From contig NZ_LGHP01000003.1 in assembly GCF_001280845.1 (NCBI RefSeq), positions 547 through 64,546 of the forward strand: a DNA stretch of 64,000 bases. The letters run 5' to 3'. The first letter of the stretch is position 1, and each line of letters opens with the position of its first letter. This DNA comes from Bacillus sp. FJAT-28004 (lineage in GTDB: Bacteria; Bacillota; Bacilli; Paenibacillales; Paenibacillaceae). Under the pieces are notes generated by a model that saw only the letters and a list, made by a program, of their open reading frames with translations, did no database searches and was not told the origin of the DNA. Made by a program: the position numbers and the translations under genes. Of the stretch, positions 24,914 through 34,010 are shown piece after piece.

Positions 24914-26500
24914 ATGAGCCAATCGTTAAGTGAAGAAATTAAACAGGAAGTAGAAAAGCGCCGAACATTCGCGATTATCTCTCACCCTGATGCAGGAAAA
25001 ACCACCCTCACTGAGAAGCTCCTCCTATTCGGAGGGGCCATTCGGCTTGCAGGGTCAGTCAAGGCGCGCAAAGCGAGCCGTCATGCAACATCCGACTGGA
25101 TGGAGATTGAGAAACAACGTGGTATCTCGGTAACGTCCAGCGTTATGCAGTTCGATTATTTGGGACATCGCGTCAACATTCTTGATACACCTGGTCACCA
25201 AGATTTCAGTGAGGACACGTATCGTACGCTTACAGCTGCCGATAGCGCCGTCATGCTTATTGACGTTGCCAAAGGTGTGGAGGCACAAACGATCAAGCTG
25301 TTCCAAGTTTGCCGTAAACGCGGCATTCCGATTTTTACTTTTATTAATAAGCTAGACCGTGAAGGGCAAAGTCCATTTGAATTAATGGAAGAGCTTGAGC
25401 GTGTCCTTGGCATTCGTGCTGTACCTATGAACTGGCCAATTGGTATGGGACGCGAGCTTTGCGGTGTTTATGACCGAATGAAAACACAGGTCGAGCTGTT
25501 CCAAGGAAATGACCATTCCACGATAGAAGTTCGTCCCGTTAGCGATTATAATGATCCTGTGATTCGTGAGATGGCCGGAGATTATTTAACAGATCAGCTT
25601 ATTGGCGATCTTGAGCTGCTGGATGTCGCTGGTGATCAATTTGACTTCGAGAAAGTGCAAGCAGGCGAACTGACGCCTCTTTTCTTCGGAAGTGCGGTTA
25701 ACAACTTCGGCGTGCAAACGTTTCTAGAAAACTTCCTTCAGCTGGCTCCTAAACCTACTTCGCGCAACAGCACGACTGGTCAGGTTGATCCGACGAATGA
25801 GAAATTTACGGGATATGTTTTCAAAATTCAAGCGAATATGAACCCGGCGCATCGTGACCGGATTGCTTTCCTTCGGATTTGCTCCGGTAAATTCGAACGC
25901 GGAATGAGTGTTCGCCACGTTCGTAATGGTAAGGACATTAAGCTTGCGCAGCCGCAGCAGTTTCTAGCGCAAGATCGTGATATCGTTGATACAGCGTATC
26001 CAGGCGATATTATTGGCTTGTTCGATCCAGGTATTTTCCGAATCGGCGATTCATTGTCACAAGGCGGGGAAGTCGTGTTCGACGAGCTGCCGACGTTCTC
26101 CCCTGAAATTTTTGCTAAAGTGACCGTTAAAAATGCACTGAAGCATAAGCAGTACCAAAAAGGCATTGACCAACTGACAGAGGAAGGCACCATTCAGGTG
26201 TTCCACTCTACGGGCAACTTCGACGAGACGATTCTAGGGGTTGTCGGTCATTTGCAATTTGAGGTATTTGAGCATCGGATGAAGGCAGAGTACGGTGTAG
26301 ATATTCAGCTGCACCGGTTGCAGTTCCAATTTGCACGCTGGATCGTCGATGATAAAATCGACCCTAGCAAATTCCGTATCAATACGACGCTCGTGAAGGA
26401 CAAGAAGGGCAACTATGTCGTCTTGTTCGAGAACGAATATGCGATGCGTACGGCAGTAGATAAGAATCCAACGTCTAAGTTTCTGGAAACCGCGCCTTAA
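24914..26500 (+). CDS. prfC: Peptide chain release factor 3
   Basis: A 528-residue translational GTPase that recycles release factors 1 and 2 from the ribosome. G motifs: G1 HPDAGKTTL (residues 22-30), G2/switch region RGISVTSS, G3 DTPGHQDFSED, G4 NKLDRE. Later the RF3 C-terminal motif GVVGHLQFEVFEHRM is seen. It differs from EF-G by length and by that C-terminus. ATG 24914 with GAAGGGAAG upstream. Strong terminator after the gene. Confidence 0.96.
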   Translation: MSQSLSEEIKQEVEKRRTFAIISHPDAGKTTLTEKLLLFGGAIRLAGSVKARKASRHATSDWMEIEKQRGISVTSSVMQFDYLGHRVNILDTPGHQDFSEDTYRTLTAADSAVMLIDVAKGVEAQTIKLFQVCRKRGIPIFTFINKLDREGQSPFELMEELERVLGIRAVPMNWPIGMGRELCGVYDRMKTQVELFQGNDHSTIEVRPVSDYNDPVIREMAGDYLTDQLIGDLELLDVAGDQFDFEKVQAGELTPLFFGSAVNNFGVQTFLENFLQLAPKPTSRNSTTGQVDPTNEKFTGYVFKIQANMNPAHRDRIAFLRICSGKFERGMSVRHVRNGKDIKLAQPQQFLAQDRDIVDTAYPGDIIGLFDPGIFRIGDSLSQGGEVVFDELPTFSPEIFAKVTVKNALKHKQYQKGIDQLTEEGTIQVFHSTGNFDETILGVVGHLQFEVFEHRMKAEYGVDIQLHRLQFQFARWIVDDKIDPSKFRINTTLVKDKKGNYVVLFENEYAMRTAVDKNPTSKFLETAP

Positions 26501-26521
26501 GGGTAGGGAGATAGGCAAGTT

Positions 26522-26575
26522 AAAGCATCCTCGGCCAGTCGCGCAGCAGCGCTTGCGGCTGAGGATGCTTTTTAT
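26522..26575 (+). terminator. Terminator after prfC
   Basis: AAAGCATCCTC (26522-26532) pairs with GAGGATGCTTT (26561-26571); an inner GCC/GGC pair extends the stem, and T residues follow. Confidence 0.9.
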
Positions 26576-26658
26576 GTCCGTCTATCTGAATTTCAGTGCT
26601 AAAACGATTCTTTAACCGTATAATAAATGGATAAAAAACGATAGGTGGCTAGTCATTC

Positions 26659-27726
26659 ATGAAAACAATCATGTTCACCGGGGGAGGCTCAGCCGGACAC
26701 GTTACCGTTAATATGGCCTTGATCCCGCATTTTTTGGAAGAGGGTTGGTCAGTCCAATATATCGGATCGGAGAGCGGTATTGAACGGCAGCTTATCGCAA
26801 CGATTCCGCAAGTCAAGTATTTTCCGATATCGACGGGAAAGCTGAGAAGGTACATGGATATTCAGAACATTAAGGACCCTTTTAAGGTAGTAAAAGGTCT
26901 TTATCAGGCTTATCGTCTCATCAAGAAAAATAAACCCAACGTCATCTTCTCCAAAGGTGGATTTGTTTCCGTACCTGTCGTCATTGGTGCTTGGTTAAAT
27001 AAGGTGCCACTGCTTATTCATGAATCAGATTTGACGCCAGGTCTTGCCAATCGGCTATCGATTCCTTTTGCAACGGGTGTATGTACGACTTTCCCGGAAA
27101 CGGGCAGCATGCTGAAGGCTGACAAAAGCAGGCATGTAGGGGCCGTTATACGTGAGGAAGTCAAGCAGGGGAACGCGGATCGAGGCAGAACGTTCTGTGG
27201 GTTTACAAGAAGTAAACCTGTCATTCTAATCATGGGAGGAAGTTTGGGTGCGCGCAAAATTAATCAGACGGTCAGGCAGTCATTAACTAGCCTCACCAAA
27301 AACTTTCAAATCGTTCATCTATGCGGCAAAAATCAAGTTGATCCGTCGATTGTTATACCTGGCTATAAGCAATTCGACTTTGTGAATGAACAATTGCCAG
27401 ATGTGTTGGCGATGACGGATCTTGTTATTTCCCGTGCAGGCTCTAATTCCATATTTGAATTTTTATCCTTAAAGAAGCCAATGCTGCTTATTCCGCTCAC
27501 GCGGGAACAGAGTCGAGGCGACCAAATTTTAAATGCACAGTCTTTCGAGAAATCAGGTTATGCCGACGTATTGTACGAAGAGAAATTGACGGCTAGCACA
27601 TTGATTGAGAGCGTCGAGAATTTGTATCAAAACCGAATATCCTATATCGATCGGATGAATATGAGTGAGGAAGCAAATGCGTTGTCTGCTGTTTTTGAGT
27701 GGATAAATGAAATTGCTAAGAAATAG
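26659..27726 (+). CDS. murG: UDP-N-acetylglucosamine--N-acetylmuramyl-(pentapeptide) pyrophosphoryl-undecaprenol transferase
   Basis: A 355-residue GT28 glycosyltransferase completing lipid II at the inner membrane surface. N-terminal FTGGGSAGHVTVN carries the Gly-rich loop for the lipid acceptor; SKGGFVSVPVVIGAWL and HESDLTPGLANR are classical MurG blocks; LIMGGSLGARKIN and SRAGSNSIFEFLSLKKPMLLIPL form the UDP-GlcNAc site. ATG 26659. The gene stands alone, away from any division and cell wall cluster, so it may be a second murG copy of the type also seen in the Bacillus cereus group, or the only one relocated. Confidence 0.92.
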   Translation: MKTIMFTGGGSAGHVTVNMALIPHFLEEGWSVQYIGSESGIERQLIATIPQVKYFPISTGKLRRYMDIQNIKDPFKVVKGLYQAYRLIKKNKPNVIFSKGGFVSVPVVIGAWLNKVPLLIHESDLTPGLANRLSIPFATGVCTTFPETGSMLKADKSRHVGAVIREEVKQGNADRGRTFCGFTRSKPVILIMGGSLGARKINQTVRQSLTSLTKNFQIVHLCGKNQVDPSIVIPGYKQFDFVNEQLPDVLAMTDLVISRAGSNSIFEFLSLKKPMLLIPLTREQSRGDQILNAQSFEKSGYADVLYEEKLTASTLIESVENLYQNRISYIDRMNMSEEANALSAVFEWINEIAKK

Positions 27727-27753
27727 TTAGAGTGTAAGCGACCAATGAGAATA

Positions 27754-27798
27754 AACGATCTAGAACGCTGATGTAATCGTTCTGGATCGTTTTTTTTG
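27754..27798 (+). terminator. Terminator after murG
   Basis: AACGATCTAGAACG (27754-27767) pairs with CGTTCTGGATCGTT (27778-27791), one G-T pair, then eight T. Confidence 0.92.
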
Positions 27799-27835
27799 TT
27801 AAGACGGTATTCCTAAAAAAGCTGTAAAAAGTTTA

Positions 27836-27878
27836 TTGACGGTAAAACGTTTTCATGCAATAATGTACGCGTGTACAT
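27836..27878 (+). promoter_or_regulatory. Promoter with two palindromic operators upstream of the LacI-type gene
   Basis: TTGACG (27836-27841), 17 bases, AATAAT (27859-27864), preceded by TGC, makes a strong extended -10 promoter. The palindrome AAAACGTTTT (27844-27853), of LacI/CcpA operator type, lies between the two boxes. A second inverted repeat ATGTAC-GCGT-GTACAT (27863-27878) covers the start region. Repression by the LacI-type product of the next gene is likely (inference). Confidence 0.75.
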
Positions 27879-27922
27879 AAAAACGAAATTACAACTTAGC
27901 ATATTAGCTTTTCAGGAGGAAA

Positions 27923-28957
27923 ATGATTATTAGCAGGAAAGAAGTAGCGAAGCTCGCGGGTGTCTCTGAGGCAACTGTATCAAGAGTAATGAACAATGTC
28001 GGCCCCATAAAAGAGGTAACGCGAGAACGTGTATTGCAGGCTGCAGCTGAGCTGGGATACGTTCCAAATGCGCTTGCACAGCAATTCGCTCGAAGGAAAA
28101 GCGGGAATATTGGTGTTATTTTGCCGTTCGTTCCAAAGGTTCATTTGTTCTCCACTTATTATTTCTCAGAAATATTAAGCGGAATCGGTGAAACTGCGAA
28201 GCGCTGCGGTTATGATCTGCTGCTTATATTCAGAGAACCAGATGGGGCTAGAGATTACGCTAAGCTTTTTCGCACGCATAAGATCGATGCCTGCATTGTG
28301 CTGGGCTCTCAGAATGTTCAAGAAGAAAGAGCAGCTCTTGCCGAGCTGAAGGCCGAGAACTTTCCGTTCTGCCTTGTAAATCAGCGGTTTGACGAGGAGC
28401 ATTATCGAACAGTCGATGCTGATCATGTATCAGGCAGCAAGGCAGCCGTTCAGCATCTGGCGGGTCAGGGCAACCGCAGCATCGCTTTTGTTAACGGCCC
28501 GCTGCAATATTCCAATAGTGCCGACAGGCAGGAAGGCTACAAAGCTGCGTTAACGGAAGCGGGACTTGCTTACGAGCCTAAGCTTGTTTACTACGGTAAT
28601 TACAGTCGGAAGAGCGGCTATGAGCTGGCGGGAACATTAGCGGAACAAATCAAGGCCGGCCAAATCGATGCGGTATTTGCAGCGAATGATCGAATGGCCA
28701 TCGGGCTGATGCAAGGCTTGCGGGATTTGGGACTCGAAGCGGGCGAGCATTATGCATTGGTTGGATATGATGATTCAGACGGCTCACGCATCATTAGCCC
28801 AAGACTGTCGACCGTTGCTGTACCTTTCTATGAAATGGGCAAGCTCGCGGCTGCTAGATTACTGGATCCGGATCAGAAAAGTGAATCGACTGAGCCAGAA
28901 AGAGATGTACTGCCTGTCAATTTGGTCACTAGAGAAACGTCAAGGAGTAAGCATTAG
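27923..28957 (+). CDS. LacI family transcriptional regulator
   Basis: A 344-residue repressor: N-terminal helix-turn-helix ISRKEVAKLAGVSEATVSRVMNN (residues 3-25) and hinge helix YVPNALAQQFARR, then a periplasmic-binding-protein-like sensor domain (NIGVILPFVPK..., DACIVLG, VDADHVSGSKAAVQHL, AFVNGP, VFAANDRMAIGLMQGL). ATG 27923 behind CAGGAGGA. It opens a four-gene run with two Gfo/Idh/MocA oxidoreductases and a ThuA-like protein, so a sugar or sugar-derivative catabolic role with that compound as inducer is probable. Confidence 0.93.
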   Translation: MIISRKEVAKLAGVSEATVSRVMNNVGPIKEVTRERVLQAAAELGYVPNALAQQFARRKSGNIGVILPFVPKVHLFSTYYFSEILSGIGETAKRCGYDLLLIFREPDGARDYAKLFRTHKIDACIVLGSQNVQEERAALAELKAENFPFCLVNQRFDEEHYRTVDADHVSGSKAAVQHLAGQGNRSIAFVNGPLQYSNSADRQEGYKAALTEAGLAYEPKLVYYGNYSRKSGYELAGTLAEQIKAGQIDAVFAANDRMAIGLMQGLRDLGLEAGEHYALVGYDDSDGSRIISPRLSTVAVPFYEMGKLAAARLLDPDQKSESTEPERDVLPVNLVTRETSRSKH

Positions 28958-29072
28958 GTCGTTAAAATTTAGTAGAACGAGTCATTTTGCTCCATCCTAT
29001 TTCAATTGCGAGACGTGAACTTATCGCTGGAGGCGGCGTAAGGCGTTTACGCTTAAGAGAGGCGGATTTTAT

Positions 29073-30236
29073 ATGGATAAAGTAAAAGTGGGCATGGTTG
29101 GCTATAAGTTTATGGGAAAGGCGCATAGTAATGCATATCGCGCGCTTCCGATGTTTTTCCCGGATTCAATTAAGCCGGAAATGACGGCAATTTGTGGTCG
29201 TGATCCCGAAGGCGTTGAGCAAGCACGGTCACAATTCGGCTGGGAAAGCGCAGAAACGGATTGGAAGGAGCTCATCAAACGCGAAGATATCGATTTGATC
29301 GATATTAATGCGCCAAGCGATGCTCATAAGGCAATCGCGCTTGCTGCTGCAGCGGCAGGCAAGCACATATTTTGCGAGAAGCCACTAGCACTAACGCTTG
29401 AAGACTCCCGTGAAATGCTTGAAGCTGCAGAGAAAGCTGGCGTTAAGCATATGGTAGGCTTTAATTACCGATTTGCTCCTGCAGTTCAGCTTGCCAAAAA
29501 ACTAGTATCAGACGGTCGAATCGGTGAAATCTATCATTTCCGCGCTGTATTTTTGCAAGATTGGATTATCGATCCTAGCTTCCCGCTCGTATGGCGTCTT
29601 CAGAAGGAAATTGCGGGCTCCGGCTCACATGGTGATCTAGGAGCACATTTGATAGATATGGCACGTTTTCTTGTCGGTGAATTCAATGAGGTTATCGGCA
29701 TGAGCGAGACTTTCGTGAAAGAGCGTCCGATTGCTTCAGCCATGACAGGTCTTAGTGCTAAGGGAAGCGAGGCTGGACCGCTCGGTGAAGTAACGGTTGA
29801 TGATGCAACCTTGTTCATGACACGCTTCGCTAACGGTGCGTTGGGCAGCTTCGAGGCAACGCGCTTCGCAGCAGGCCATCGTTGCACGAATGCTTTTGAA
29901 ATTAACGGCAGTAAAGGAAGCATCAAGTTTGATTTTGAGCGGATGAATGAGCTTCAGGTATATTTTGCTGATGATGCTGAGGATGTACAAGGCTTCCGCC
30001 GTGTACTTGCAACCGATCCGTCGCATGCTTATATGGATGCTTGGTGGCCAGCAGGACACACCATTGGTTATGAGCATACGTTCACGCATGAAGTGCATGA
30101 GCTGATGCAAGCATTTGCTGAAGACCGTCAGCCAGTCCCGAACTTTGTGGATGGCGTGAAATGCCAAGAGGTTCTAGAAGCGGTAGATCGTTCGATTGCA
30201 GAACGCCGCTGGGTAGCGATTAGCGAATTATCGTAA
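29073..30236 (+). CDS. Gfo/Idh/MocA family oxidoreductase, levoglucosan dehydrogenase-like
   Basis: A 387-residue NAD(P)-dependent sugar oxidoreductase. Rossmann start VGMVGYKFMGKAHSNAYRALP, the family EKP motif (HIFCEKPLAL) and the catalytic region GSGSHGDLGAHLIDMARFLVG. Its overall layout, including FLQDWIIDP, VDDATLFMTRFANGALGS and GYEHTFTHE, resembles bacterial levoglucosan dehydrogenases (LgdA) that make 3-keto-levoglucosan; this likeness is from memory and unverified. ATG 29073 with GAGAGGCGG. It follows the LacI-type gene by 115 bases and precedes the ThuA-like gene by 47. Confidence 0.85.
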   Translation: MDKVKVGMVGYKFMGKAHSNAYRALPMFFPDSIKPEMTAICGRDPEGVEQARSQFGWESAETDWKELIKREDIDLIDINAPSDAHKAIALAAAAAGKHIFCEKPLALTLEDSREMLEAAEKAGVKHMVGFNYRFAPAVQLAKKLVSDGRIGEIYHFRAVFLQDWIIDPSFPLVWRLQKEIAGSGSHGDLGAHLIDMARFLVGEFNEVIGMSETFVKERPIASAMTGLSAKGSEAGPLGEVTVDDATLFMTRFANGALGSFEATRFAAGHRCTNAFEINGSKGSIKFDFERMNELQVYFADDAEDVQGFRRVLATDPSHAYMDAWWPAGHTIGYEHTFTHEVHELMQAFAEDRQPVPNFVDGVKCQEVLEAVDRSIAERRWVAISELS

Positions 30237-30283
30237 GGAAAATAAGGAGACTACTTAAAGTTTGGGAGAGGCAGGAGAGTTCA

Positions 30284-31006
30284 ATGAAAAAAGCATTAAT
30301 CGTGTGGGGCGGCTGGGATGGACATCAGCCGAAGGAAGTAGCAGAAATATTTCGTGAGGTGCTTGCTGCTGAAGATTTTGAGGTAGAGGTATCTGATACG
30401 CTAGAAGCATTTGCAGATGCAGAAAAACTGATGGGGCTTGATCTAATCGTACCCGTATGGACGATGGCTCGTATCGAGCAGGAGCTTGTTAACAATGTGT
30501 CTGCAGCTGTTCAAAGCGGTGTAGGTCTGGCAGGATGCCATGGCGGAATGTGCGATGCGTTTCGTGATAATGTAGACTGGCAGTTCATGACCGGAGGGCA
30601 ATGGGTTGCTCACCCTGGCAATGATGGTCTTGAATATACCGTAAATATTACAAATTCATCAAGTTCGCTTACGGAAGGTATTGAAGATTTTGTTGTGCGT
30701 TCAGAGCAATATTATTTGCATGTGGATCCGGCAGTTGAAGTGCTTGCGACAACACGCTTTCCACTAACACCGGGACCGCATTCACTTAACAAGGCAGTCG
30801 ATATGCCGGTTGTATGGACGAAGCGTTGGGGCGTAGGACGCGTTTATTATAACTCGCTTGGTCATCAAGCCAATATTATGGATATTGAAGTGGTGAAGGA
30901 GCTTATGAGACGTGGCTTCTTGTGGTGTGCGGAAGGCAAGACTAAAGCGTTAGCGGCGGGTAATGCTGCATCGGCGTACAGCGGCATGGCGGATAATCAG
31001 CTGTAA
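30284..31006 (+). CDS. ThuA-like domain protein
   Basis: A 240-residue protein of the ThuA (trehalose utilisation) family, a class I glutamine-amidotransferase-like fold: N-terminal KKALIVWGGWDGHQPKEVAEIF, central GVGLAGCHGGMCDAFRD (elbow with Cys-His), then VRSEQYYLHVDP and VVWTKRWGVGRVYYNSLGHQ, all conserved in this family. It is found beside Gfo/Idh/MocA oxidoreductases and probably acts on the keto-sugar made by them, but its reaction is not established. ATG 30284 behind GGCAGGAGAG. Confidence 0.88.
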   Translation: MKKALIVWGGWDGHQPKEVAEIFREVLAAEDFEVEVSDTLEAFADAEKLMGLDLIVPVWTMARIEQELVNNVSAAVQSGVGLAGCHGGMCDAFRDNVDWQFMTGGQWVAHPGNDGLEYTVNITNSSSSLTEGIEDFVVRSEQYYLHVDPAVEVLATTRFPLTPGPHSLNKAVDMPVVWTKRWGVGRVYYNSLGHQANIMDIEVVKELMRRGFLWCAEGKTKALAAGNAASAYSGMADNQL

Positions 31007-31056
31007 ATTGCAATCATAATTATAATCTTAGGATATGAGAAGAGGGACTCGAGATT

Positions 31057-32157
31057 ATGGAAAAAATTAAAGCTGGGATTATTGGAACAGGTAATATTAG
31101 CGGTATTTATTTTGAAAACGGGAATCGCTTTGATGCTTTGCAGGTTGTAGCTTGCGCAGACTTGGATGTAGCTCGGGCAAAAGCAAGAGGTGAGGAGTTT
31201 GGTGTTAGAGGCTGTTCGGTAGAGGAGCTGCTTGCTGATCCGGAAATTCAAATGATTATCAATTTGACGATTCCACAGGCGCATGCATCCGTTTGTTTGC
31301 AAGCTCTTGAAGCAGGCAAGCATGTTTATGTAGAGAAGCCATTTGCTGTGACCCGTGAGGAAGCGCAGCAAGTACTTGAACTCGCTGAGCGTAAAGGACT
31401 TTATGTTGGCAGCGCGCCGGATACATTCCTTGGCGGCGGTATCCAAACAAGCATTAAGCTGATTGAGGATGGATGGATCGGTACACCAATTGGCGCTACT
31501 GCGTTCATGGTTTGCGGAGGACATGAATCATGGCATCCGGCACCTGAGTTTTATTACCAAAAGGGCGGCGGTCCAATGTTCGATATGGGCCCGTATTATC
31601 TAACAGCACTTGTTGCACTCCTTGGGCCTATTACTCGGGTGACAGGCTCGGCACGCATCTCCTTCCCAGAGAGAACAATTACAAGCAAGCCGAAATACGG
31701 CCAGCAGGTAGAAGTAGAAGTACCGACCCATATTGCAGGAGTGATGGATTTTGCATCTGGCCCAATCGGCACGCTGTTGACGAGCTTTGACGTGAAGGGC
31801 GGCACTATGCTGCCTCGTATCGAAATTTATGGAAGTGCAGGCACGCTACTAGTACCAGATCCGAACGGATTTGGCGGTGAAATCAAAATTTGGCGAGCAG
31901 GCTCAAATGAATGGTCTACGATTCCGCATGCTTATGGTTACACAGAAAACGCTCGCGGAGTCGGTGCAGCTGATATGGCTAAAGCGATTCAAACAGGTCG
32001 AAAGCATCGCGCTAATGGCGAGCTTGCGTATCATGTGCTTGAAGCGATGCATGGTTTCCATGACGCATCGGAACAAGGTGTACATTATGTTATGAAGAGC
32101 ACCTGCGAGCGTCCGGCGCCATTGCCGCTCGGATTGCAGCCATACTGCTTGGATTAG
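31057..32157 (+). CDS. Gfo/Idh/MocA family oxidoreductase
   Basis: A 366-residue NAD(P)-dependent oxidoreductase: Rossmann motif AGIIGTGNISGIYFEN, EKP motif (HVYVEKPFAV), and GGGPMFDMGPYYLTALVALLG in the catalytic half. It belongs to a different subgroup from the first oxidoreductase of this operon (no DLGAHLID block), so the two probably act at different steps on the same sugar. ATG 31057. Last gene of the LacI-controlled run; a bidirectional hairpin terminator follows. Confidence 0.88.
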   Translation: MEKIKAGIIGTGNISGIYFENGNRFDALQVVACADLDVARAKARGEEFGVRGCSVEELLADPEIQMIINLTIPQAHASVCLQALEAGKHVYVEKPFAVTREEAQQVLELAERKGLYVGSAPDTFLGGGIQTSIKLIEDGWIGTPIGATAFMVCGGHESWHPAPEFYYQKGGGPMFDMGPYYLTALVALLGPITRVTGSARISFPERTITSKPKYGQQVEVEVPTHIAGVMDFASGPIGTLLTSFDVKGGTMLPRIEIYGSAGTLLVPDPNGFGGEIKIWRAGSNEWSTIPHAYGYTENARGVGAADMAKAIQTGRKHRANGELAYHVLEAMHGFHDASEQGVHYVMKSTCERPAPLPLGLQPYCLD

Positions 32158-32178
32158 TAGAAAAGAATTAATAACGAA

Positions 32179-32212
32179 AAAAAGCAGAGCGGGAAGTCCG
32201 CTCTGCTTTTTA
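32179..32212. terminator. Bidirectional terminator between the oxidoreductase operon and opuA
   Basis: AAAGCAGAGCGG (32181-32192) pairs with CCGCTCTGCTTT (32198-32209); A run upstream and T run downstream allow function in both directions for these convergent operons. Confidence 0.92.
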
Positions 32213-32223
32213 GTGCTGACCTA

Positions 32224-33093
32224 TTATTTTATCCACGCTTCAACTTTTTCAGCGTTTTGCTCAACCCATGCTTTTGAGGCAGCTTCAGGCGTTTCGCCCT
32301 CTTGAATTTTGATCATTACGGAAGCCATATCTTCCGGCGTCCAGTTAAACTGATCAAGGAATGTGTAAGCCTCAGGTAGATCATCTTTTAGCCCTTTACG
32401 TGCGATTGTATGAATTTGTTCGTCTCCGCCATAGACATTTTTGGGATCTTCCAAATATTTAAGATCCATCTTGGCGAACATCCAGTGCGGTGTCCAGCCT
32501 GTCACAACAATCGGCTTCTTATCTGCATAAGCCTTCTCAAGCTGCTGAGTCATTGCTGCGGAAGAGCTTTCTAGCAGGTTCCATTTATCCTGTAATTTGT
32601 ACTCATTCAAAGCTTTCTCTGTTGACATCATAATTCCGGCACCGGGCTCAATACCGATAATCGTATGGTCTACTGTAGCGCCAACGGCATCAGTAAGATC
32701 TTCAATACTGTTAACGTCCATATATTGAGGAACGACTAGGCCAACTTTTGTTCCTTCTAGATTTGGTCCAAGATCGTCGTATTTACCGTTATATTTAGCA
32801 ACGTATGAAGCATGTGTAGTAGGGAGCCAAGCGGCTACCATGGCATCAACGCTGCCATCAGAAACACCAGCCCACATAGGTCCTGCGTCTACTTGCATCA
32901 TTTCAACCTTATAGTTAAGCTTCTGTTCAAGTACTTCTTTCACAACATAAGTGCTCGAAATTTCAGAATCCCAAGCTACATAGGCGAGCGTTATTTTTTT
33001 CTTGCTGCCCTCATTGTTTGACGACGAACATCCAGCTACCAATATCAAAGCCATTACGGCTGCTGCAATAACAGTCATTTTGTTGAATTTCAA
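32224..33093 (-). CDS. opuAC: Glycine betaine-binding lipoprotein OpuAC
   Basis: A 289-residue lipoprotein: signal MKFNKMTVIAAAVMALILVAGC with lipobox VAGC, then an OpuAC-type domain (ITLAYVAWDSEISSTYVV, VDAGPMWAGVSDGSVDAMVAAWLPTTHASY, GLVVPQYMD). It binds quaternary ammonium osmoprotectants outside the membrane and delivers them to OpuAB. A TTG at 33093 is chosen as start because GAGGAG lies 7 bases upstream and it gives a standard lipoprotein signal; longer reading adds RSGFL. Third gene of opuAA-AB-AC. Confidence 0.92.
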   Translation of the reverse strand: MKFNKMTVIAAAVMALILVAGCSSSNNEGSKKKITLAYVAWDSEISSTYVVKEVLEQKLNYKVEMMQVDAGPMWAGVSDGSVDAMVAAWLPTTHASYVAKYNGKYDDLGPNLEGTKVGLVVPQYMDVNSIEDLTDAVGATVDHTIIGIEPGAGIMMSTEKALNEYKLQDKWNLLESSSAAMTQQLEKAYADKKPIVVTGWTPHWMFAKMDLKYLEDPKNVYGGDEQIHTIARKGLKDDLPEAYTFLDQFNWTPEDMASVMIKIQEGETPEAASKAWVEQNAEKVEAWIK

Positions 33094-33164
33094 AAAACCA
33101 CTCCTCAAAGTTTGCGCAGCAAACTAACTTCGAAAGCATGCGCTTAATATTTATAAATTTGATA

Positions 33165-34010
33165 TTAATTTGTTTTGCTTTTACGAATGATCTGTTGGGT
33201 TAAACGGTCTAAAACGATAGCTAAAATAACGATAGCTAGACCAGCTTCAAATCCCACACCTGTATTCCCTTGTGTTACTGCACGATATACAGAAGCACCT
33301 ACACCTTGGGCGCCAATCATTGAAGCGATTACGACCATGGAAAGTGACAACATAATGGTTTGGTTGATGCCTGCCATAATTGTTGGCAATGCAATCGGAA
33401 GCTGCAGCTTAAAGAGCTTCTGCGATGGCGTGGAGCCGAAGGCATCCGCTGCTTCCACTAATTCTGAAGGTACTTGGCGAATACCGAGATTCGTTAATCG
33501 GATCGTTGGTGGTATTGCGAAAATAATGGAAGAGATTACACCAGGAACAACACCTAAAGAGAAGAAGGTAACTGCCGGCAGCAAATATACGAAAGCTGGC
33601 ATCGTCTGCATGAAATCAAGTACTGGCGTAAAAAACTTTTGAACATTGTTATACCGTGCACAGAGTATACCAATTGGGACACCAATGAGTACGGATATAA
33701 AGGCGGCAGTCAAAACGAGCGCTAATGTCTGCATCGTTTGGCTCCATAAGCCGAGATTCTCAATAATCAGCAATCCGATAAGTGTAAATACACCCATTTT
33801 CCACTTACCGATAAGCCAAGCTATGATCGTAAATATTAAAATAAGGATTAGCGATGGAAACCAGTTGAGTGCGGTATCCAAGCCGTTTACTGTCTGACCT
33901 ACTACTGTGCGGATGAGTTGGAAAAAGGGTTCGAAATTAGCTTCCAACCACGCTTCCAGCCATTCTATCCAATCCGCTAATGGGATTTTAGGAAGATTCA
34001 ACACGTTCAC
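33165..34010 (-). CDS. opuAB: Glycine betaine ABC transporter permease OpuAB
   Basis: A 281-residue permease with about six membrane helices and the cytoplasmic coupling motif ELVEAADAFGSTPSQKLFKLQLPIALP near residues 190-216. The first 45 residues hold an amphipathic stretch (WIEWLEAWLEANFEPFFQ) as in OpuAB/ProW. Start is GTG 34010 or GTG 34004; the latter has better spacing from GAGG. It overlaps the 3' end of the ATPase gene by 23 bases, so expression is coupled. Confidence 0.93.
   Translation of the reverse strand: MNVLNLPKIPLADWIEWLEAWLEANFEPFFQLIRTVVGQTVNGLDTALNWFPSLILILIFTIIAWLIGKWKMGVFTLIGLLIIENLGLWSQTMQTLALVLTAAFISVLIGVPIGILCARYNNVQKFFTPVLDFMQTMPAFVYLLPAVTFFSLGVVPGVISSIIFAIPPTIRLTNLGIRQVPSELVEAADAFGSTPSQKLFKLQLPIALPTIMAGINQTIMLSLSMVVIASMIGAQGVGASVYRAVTQGNTGVGFEAGLAIVILAIVLDRLTQQIIRKSKTN

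Noticed and set aside
29010..29060. TAAGGCGTTTACGCTTA imperfect palindrome before the first oxidoreductase
   Set aside because: Bulged arms and no matching promoter; probably chance.
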